DNA from: Acidobacteriaceae bacterium UBA1795
Lineage (GTDB): Bacteria > Acidobacteriota > Terriglobia > Terriglobales > Acidobacteriaceae
DNA: 10,567 bases
Direction: 5' to 3'
NCBI GenBank assembly: GCA_002314435.1
Contig: DCFV01000123.1
Coordinates: forward strand, 1-10,567
Position numbers and translations under genes: made by a program. The notes below the pieces were generated by a model. It was given only the letters and a program-made list of their open reading frames with translations, searched no databases and had not been told where the DNA came from. Position 1 is the stretch's first letter. Every line of letters begins with the position of its first letter. Below, piece after piece: positions 6,443 to 10,567 of the stretch.

Positions 6443-6846
6443 TTCTTTCCGCTGGTGTTCTCGACGATGCGCGCCTTTACTATCTTCCTGATCATCGCAG
6501 CGGGGAGCGGCATGTCGTGCGGAAATCGCACGATGCTATCGGCTGTCTCGTAGTTGCGCAGATCGTCGGCAAATGCCTCGATCACCGGCGGGCTCATGGT
6601 AGCAAAGGTGCAGTGCGTGGTGAAGACCGCGAAGCCCACCAGCAGGCCTTTGTATTTGTAGGCGGGGATGCGATAGCTAATGGTCTCAATGGCTTCTGGC
6701 GGTAGCGCCGAGAAGATGGCTGCACGCACTTTGGCGAGAGTGGAACGCGCTGGTTCCGGCAGGTTGGCGAGATATTCGTCGACGGTCTTTGCCAGCGGGC
6801 CAGCCTTGCCGGGCGGCGTGTCTTCCATAGCCTTCGTTTTTCTCAT
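6436..6846 (-). CDS. DUF1801 (YdhG/frataxin-like) protein, upstream copy
   Basis: A 136-aa protein, paralog of the next gene downstream. It has the same layout: a Lys-rich start, LPEPARSTLAKVRAAI, then ETISYRIPAYKYKG, FTTHCTF with the conserved His-Cys pair also seen in the sister, and LPAAMIRKIVKARIVEN at the C-terminus. The start is ATG 6846, with AGGAG 5 nt upstream. The frame stays open to 6894, but those 16 residues lack support. It follows hypB by 60 nt, with no hairpin terminator in the gap, and overlaps the second copy by 7 nt. Function is unknown; Bacillus YdhG is a reported iron chaperone of this family. The two copies have diverged enough (about half identical) that the duplication is old. 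Confidence 0.88.
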   Translation of the reverse strand: MRKTKAMEDTPPGKAGPLAKTVDEYLANLPEPARSTLAKVRAAIFSALPPEAIETISYRIPAYKYKGLLVGFAVFTTHCTFATMSPPVIEAFADDLRNYETADSIVRFPHDMPLPAAMIRKIVKARIVENTSGKKW

Positions 6847-6906
6847 GTGCGCTCCTGGAGCCCATCGTGAACAGGGGCTACAGCTGCGAGTCAAGCGGAA
6901 ACAGGG

Positions 6907-7572
6907 CTATTTCTGAGCTGCACGCTGCTGCCTTAGATAGTCCAGCCACTCGGCCATGCCTGCGCCAGTCCTGGAAGACGTCTCGAAGACGCGGATGCCG
7001 GGACGGATAGCGTCGATGCTCTGGAGCGCGAGGGCGCGGTCGAAGTCGACGGCCGCGGCTATGTCGATCTTGGTAATAACGGCGGCGTCGGCGGAGTTGA
7101 ACAGCGTGGGGTACTTGAGCGGCTTGTCTTCGCCCTCAGTGACACTGAGCAATGCCACGCGGATGCGTTCGCCGAGATCGTAGCTCGAAGGGCAAACCAG
7201 GTTGCCAACGTTCTCAATGAACAGATAGTCGAGATCAGCGAGTTCCCAGCCCTCGAGGTGTCGGCTGACCATCTCCGCCTCCAAATGGCAGATGCCGTGG
7301 GTGTTGATCTGGCGCACGGGCGCGCCACTCGCTGCAAGACGGCGCGCGTCATTGTCGGTTTCCAGATCGCCCACCAACGCGGCCACGCGCGCGCCGTTCT
7401 CGCGCAGCTCGCGCAGCGTGCGTTCAAGAAACGCGGTCTTGCCGGTGCCGGGGCTCGAAACCAGGTTGAGGACCAGTACGCCGGCCGCGGTAAATCGTCC
7501 ACGCAGTTCCCGCGCGAGCTCATCGTTCTTCTTCAGGATTCCCTGCCGCAACTCCACAATCCGCGTGGTCAT
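6907..7572 (-). CDS. hypB: HypB, nickel-inserting GTPase of [NiFe] hydrogenase maturation
   Basis: A 221-aa SIMIBI-class GTPase that, with HypA, delivers nickel to the hydrogenase large subunit. Motifs are the P-loop SSPGTGKT (39-46), GDLETDNDA (68-76), the nickel/zinc-site residues C95-H96 in THGICHLEAE, ENVGNLVC (120-127, with C127 the other metal ligand), and TKID (167-170) in place of the usual NKxD base-recognition motif. It lacks the N-terminal CxxCGC nickel motif and the His-rich stretch found in some HypB proteins; such short forms are common, and nickel binding then rests on the GTPase-domain site. Its ATG (7572) overlaps the hypA stop in an ATGA arrangement, so the two are translationally coupled. 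The DUF1801 pair follows after 60 nt. Confidence 0.97.
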   Translation of the reverse strand: MTTRIVELRQGILKKNDELARELRGRFTAAGVLVLNLVSSPGTGKTAFLERTLRELRENGARVAALVGDLETDNDARRLAASGAPVRQINTHGICHLEAEMVSRHLEGWELADLDYLFIENVGNLVCPSSYDLGERIRVALLSVTEGEDKPLKYPTLFNSADAAVITKIDIAAAVDFDRALALQSIDAIRPGIRVFETSSRTGAGMAEWLDYLRQQRAAQK

Positions 7573-7937
7573 GACTGGACTGTCTCCTCTGCATCTTCAA
7601 TTTCGATGGATTCAATTTCGAGCTCGCGTCCCTGGCGCACGTTTTCGACCGGCCCGCAACACAGGGGGCAGCGAAAACTCTGCAGGCTGGCTATCTCCAC
7701 GTCGCGCGCACAACTGGGGCAGTGGCCGCCCACGGGCACCACCGTAACGATGAGCGCCGAACCTTGGAGCGGCGTATCTTCCGTCGCGATGCCGTAGCAG
7801 AACTGCAGAGACTCCTCGATAACCGCGGCCAGCGCGCCCACACGCAGGCGCACTTCCTTTACACGTGCGCCAGGATAGGCCGATACCGATTCGGTCACTG
7901 CATCCACGATGCTGGCCACCAGCGAAAGCTCATGCAT
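7569..7937 (-). CDS. hypA: HypA, nickel metallochaperone of [NiFe] hydrogenase maturation
   Basis: A 122-aa protein beginning MHEL; the N-terminal amine and His2 bind nickel in this family. The zinc domain has C73PSC76 and C90PLC93, and an extra Cys at 94. HypA hands nickel to the hydrogenase precursor with HypB, which overlaps it by 4 nt. The C-terminus is an acidic tail (EIESIEIEDAEE). The start is fixed by the MHE motif (ATG 7937). No Shine-Dalgarno is visible upstream, but TAAAAT (7947-7952) lies 9 nt before the start, so a leaderless mRNA is possible. It is the first gene of the leftward cluster and diverges from the aminotransferase, with a 125-nt gap between them. Confidence 0.97.
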   Translation of the reverse strand: MHELSLVASIVDAVTESVSAYPGARVKEVRLRVGALAAVIEESLQFCYGIATEDTPLQGSALIVTVVPVGGHCPSCARDVEIASLQSFRCPLCCGPVENVRQGRELEIESIEIEDAEETVQS

Positions 7938-7946
7938 AACAACTGG

Positions 7947-7952
7947 ATTTTA
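7947..7952 (-). promoter_or_regulatory. Possible -10 element before hypA
   Basis: TAAAAT on the minus strand, ending 9 nt before ATG 7937, with no Shine-Dalgarno in between. It is the same spacing as TATAAG before hypC. No clear -35 is visible. If used, the transcript would start within 2-3 nt of the hypA ATG. Confidence 0.3.
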
Positions 7953-8062
7953 CGCTGCGTGCGGTCACGGCGGTGTGCCCGACGGCACTCGACTAGGCGC
8001 GGTTGATCGGCTCACAATGTAAGATGACGTAGAGGTTTGACTTCCCTTCCCCTGTGAATTTC

Positions 8063-9249
8063 ATGAGCCAAGCATCTGCGCCTTCCGCCGCGTCGTCCCG
8101 TCTCCACTTGAGTGAGCTCGCACCCGGCGCGCTGCAATCTGAGATCCGCGCGATGAGCGTTGAGTGCGACCGTATGGGTGGCATCAATCTGGCGCAGGGC
8201 GTTTGTGACACGCCCGTTCCCCCTGCCGTAGAAGCCGAAGCGCTGGCAGCGATCCACGGTGGCTACAACATCTATACCCGGTTGGACGGGATTGAACGGC
8301 TACGCGTCGCCATTGCCGAGAAGCAGCGGCGTGACTACGGACTGGAATATGACGCGGAGACCGAGGTGCTGGTTTCCTCGGGCGCGACAGGCGGACTGCA
8401 CGCCGCCGCGATGGCGTTGCTGAACCCGGGCGATGAGGTGCTGCTCTTTGAGCCGTTCTACGGCTACCATGTGGCTACGCTGAAGGCGATGCGCGTAAAG
8501 CCTGTGTTTGTGCCTCTGGCTGATCCGGACTGGACACTGGACACGGACGCACTGAAGGCGGCTATTACGCCACGCACCCGCGCCATCATCCTCAACACGC
8601 CTGCAAATCCGAGCGGAAAGGTTTTCTCCCTTTCTGAACTCGAGCAGATGGCCGCTATCTGCCAGGACCAAGACCTCTTCCTGTTTACTGACGAGATCTA
8701 CGAATATTTCGTCTACGACGGCAAGAGGCACATTTCTCCGGCCACGCTGCCGGGAATGCGCAAACGGACCATTGTGCTGTCGGGATTCTCAAAGACCTTC
8801 TCAGTGACGGGCTGGCGGCTGGGTTACGTGACAGCCGACGCGAAGTGGATGGGCGCCATGGCCTACTTCCACGACCTGACGTATGTGTGCGCGCCTTCGG
8901 CACTGCAGCACGCGGCGGCGGCTGGACTGGAAGAGTGCCGCCGAGCTTCTACACGGAACTGGCAAGCGATCACCAGTCGAAGCGCGAGCGGATTCTGGCG
9001 GCCCTGCGCGCTGCGGGCATGGAGCCAAGCGTACCGGCTGGTGCGTACTACGTGTTAGCGCGGGCATCACACATCCCCGGAGCCAAATCTGCCGAAAAGG
9101 CCCGCCACCTCTTGGCGGCGACCGGCGTGGCTTCGGTGGCAGGTTCGGCGTTTTTCACTCCGGGACGCGGCGAGGACCTTCTGCGGTTCTGCTTTGCCAA
9201 GCGCGACGAAGATCTGGACGAGGCCTGCGCACGGCTGCGGCGACTGTAA
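8063..9249 (+). pseudogene. Class I/II PLP-dependent aminotransferase, broken by one frameshift
   Basis: The frame from ATG 8063 gives a fold-type I aminotransferase: INLAQGV, YTRLDGIERLRVAIAEK, SSGATGGLHAAAMALLNPGDEVLLFEPFY (two adjacent pieces), NTPANPSGK, TDEIYEYF, and SGFSKTFSVTGWRLGY with the PLP lysine at residue 244. After codon GAG 8933-8935 the matching sequence moves to another frame (PPSFYTELASDHQSKRERIL, PAGAYYVLA, VAGSAFF, LRFCFAKRDEDL, where the substrate-carboxylate arginine is expected) and ends at 9249. Loss of one base between 8935 and 8936, turning a CTG-like codon into TG, explains it. Restored, the protein is about 395 aa, normal for the family. As written, the first frame reads on to a stop at 9056-9058. 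Related enzymes include kynurenine and glutamine transaminases; the substrate is not readable here. Start 8063 has no good ribosome binding site; GTG 8054 is the alternative. Confidence 0.88.
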
Positions 9250-9428
9250 GGGCTGCCAAAGCTCCAAATCGGACCCTATAGAAACAGATCCGTTATGCCC
9301 GGAAGCTCCCTGCTTCGGGGTGGCTCCCATTGCTGGCTGCCGCCCAGGCGGGACATGCGGAGCAGAGTATCCTCCTGCCTTGACGAGGTGTTGGCGCAGT
9401 ATCCGGTTGCGAGCCTGCTCCCGCAAAA
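9250..9428. other. Gap between convergent genes, no gene seen
   Basis: This 179-nt gap lies between the aminotransferase stop and the MFS stop. An imperfect hairpin (CCCGGAAGC at about 9299-9307 with GCTTCGGGG at 9313-9321) could help end transcription, but no T-run follows it. Open frames crossing the gap are antisense to the MFS gene or continue from the aminotransferase. Confidence 0.35.
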
Positions 9429-10562
9429 TTACCGAAGCTCGGATTGGACCACCAGACTCAGAGCGATCATCAGGACGGATGAGGCGGGGATCAAGAGAAG
9501 GGCGGATTTGAGGCGCTGCGGATTCTCTCCGGCAAGCGCACCGATGATGCGGGAGCTGATGGCGAGGCCGGCCCATCCGCAGGTGATGGCGAAGCCGATG
9601 GCAGTGCCTGTCATTGCCGGAAAAGCTGTGCCGACGATGGCCAGCGTGGTGGGAAAGACTGGCGCCATGGCGACGCCTGCGATGAAGACGAGAGCCGCGG
9701 CAGCGGTCGGGCGGTTGGTACGGAGCATGAAGAAGGTGCTGACGGCCATGGCGATGGATGCAGCGAGCAGCACCTGAACAGCTGGCACGCGAATCAGAAT
9801 GGGCGAGACGCCGACGCGGCCGATTAGCAGTCCGAGAGCGAAGCCAAGCGAAAGGATGTTCAGGGCGCGGGACTCGGGGATTCCCTGAGCGATGAGATGG
9901 CGTGGCAGCCAGTTCCAGACGCCTACTTCACACGACACATAGAGGAAGAGAAACAAGCCCAGCAAGAGCAAGAGCGGCTTGCCAACGAGCGGGCCGACGT
10001 GTGCTAGGGCGAACCCTGCGGACCCGGAAGGTCCGGGCATGGGTGCGGCGGCCTGCACGGCGAGGGTGACGAGAGTGACGGCGGCGACTGTATAGCAGAG
10101 GCGAACCCAGTTGCGCTTGAAGAGATTTGCCGAGATGAATGGAGTAGCGAGCCCGCCGAGACCGAAAAACAGGTTGACGATGTTGAGAACGGTAGCACGG
10201 TGCTCTGTGGCGGCAGCGCTGGAGAGGGCGTTCGCGCCGGTGACGACGATGCCTCCGCCGACGCCGAGCAGAAAGAGCAGGCAAACGATGGAAGCAAATC
10301 CGCGGGAACGCGGCAGGGCGAAGAGTGCGGCTGCGATGGCTAAAAGGCCGAGAATGAGCCCGACTTTGTCGCCCTGGGTGTCGAGGAGCGGGCCGACACC
10401 GACTGAGGCGATCATGAGACCGAGGGCCTGTGCGAAGGCGATTGCGCCATTTTGCGCAGGAGTGAGACGAAAACGGGCAGAGAGGTCGGGAAGGATAGTG
10501 CCCAGCATGGCGGCGATCATGCCGTAGACGAAAATGGCGAGGATAGCGGCGAAGATCAGCAT
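9429..10562 (-). CDS. MFS transporter, fucose-permease-like (FHS type)
   Basis: A 377-aa multi-pass membrane protein, hydrophobic almost throughout, with a break near residues 173-192 (PMPGPSGSAG) that fits the central loop between two six-helix halves. The N-terminal half has the MFS loop 2-3 motif in the form GPLLDTQGDKVGLI (57-70), and FFGLGGLATPF (132-142) is typical of helix 5. CEVGVWNWLP (211-220) in the second half recalls the FucP/FHS signature around a conserved Glu and Trp. FHS transporters usually move sugars or similar small molecules with protons; the substrate here is unknown. ATG 10562 is only 5 nt from the window edge and there is no upstream stop, so the true start may lie beyond the window. 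It converges on the aminotransferase. Confidence 0.85.
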   Translation of the reverse strand: MLIFAAILAIFVYGMIAAMLGTILPDLSARFRLTPAQNGAIAFAQALGLMIASVGVGPLLDTQGDKVGLILGLLAIAAALFALPRSRGFASIVCLLFLLGVGGGIVVTGANALSSAAATEHRATVLNIVNLFFGLGGLATPFISANLFKRNWVRLCYTVAAVTLVTLAVQAAAPMPGPSGSAGFALAHVGPLVGKPLLLLLGLFLFLYVSCEVGVWNWLPRHLIAQGIPESRALNILSLGFALGLLIGRVGVSPILIRVPAVQVLLAASIAMAVSTFFMLRTNRPTAAAALVFIAGVAMAPVFPTTLAIVGTAFPAMTGTAIGFAITCGWAGLAISSRIIGALAGENPQRLKSALLLIPASSVLMIALSLVVQSELR

Positions 10563-10567
10563 GAACC

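Noticed and set aside
7975..7988. GTGCC-CGAC-GGCAC inverted repeat in the hypA/aminotransferase gap
   Set aside because: Arms of 5 bp with no extension are expected by chance in GC-rich DNA, and there is no second copy in the window.
8003..8017. TTGATCGGCTCACAA between hypA and the aminotransferase as a second FNR/CRP site
   Set aside because: The half-sites are of mixed type and the spacing is one base off both consensus patterns; it is not a real match like the one at 6004-6019.
8930..8940. Programmed ribosomal frameshift in the aminotransferase
   Set aside because: There is no slippery heptamer, no stop codon close to the shift site and no evident stimulatory hairpin, and this enzyme family is not known to use recoding.
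1..10567. Mobile elements, CRISPR arrays, tRNA or rRNA genes
   Set aside because: No transposase or integrase motifs, no regularly spaced direct repeats and no tRNA-like cloverleaf or rRNA sequence were seen on either strand.

Overview
The window is GC-rich, densely coded, and looks like chromosomal DNA of an Acidobacteriota bacterium, probably class Terriglobia. That placement is an inference from recalled protein families: the exported LolA-like protein near 630-1502 and the HNH endonuclease that ends in WRKYLFY both resemble acidobacterial proteins. No rRNA or marker gene is present to confirm it.

Left end (1-1560). A truncated membrane protein runs leftward off the window (1-329). It diverges from an exported LolA-like protein (630-1502). 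A 12-bp perfect hairpin with T-runs on both sides (1512-1541) closes that gene and also the leftward cluster that converges on it.

Middle and right (1563-7937, all minus strand). In transcription order the genes are hypA, hypB, two tandem DUF1801 paralogs, hypC, hypD, hypE, then after a 138-nt gap comF and an HNH endonuclease. HypA and HypB insert nickel, and HypC, HypD and HypE build and carry the Fe(CN)2CO group of [NiFe] hydrogenases. All five proteins carry their diagnostic motifs. hypF, an endopeptidase and the hydrogenase subunits are not in this window. The DUF1801 pair splits the hyp run into hypAB and hypCDE. A perfect GTGATTTAAATCAC palindrome of CRP/FNR type sits just before hypC, so hypCDE may have its own, possibly oxygen- or redox-dependent, promoter.

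Right end (8063-10562). Divergent from hypA is a class I/II PLP aminotransferase that is well conserved over its whole length but broken by a single-base frameshift near 8935. After a 179-nt gap with no gene comes a convergent MFS transporter of fucose-permease type, whose start lies at or beyond the right edge.

Most of the window is ordinary, recognisable housekeeping and metalloenzyme maturation. The parts worth a second look are the DUF1801 pair inside the hyp cluster, the CRP/FNR-like site, the possible leaderless starts of hypA and hypC, and the frameshifted aminotransferase.
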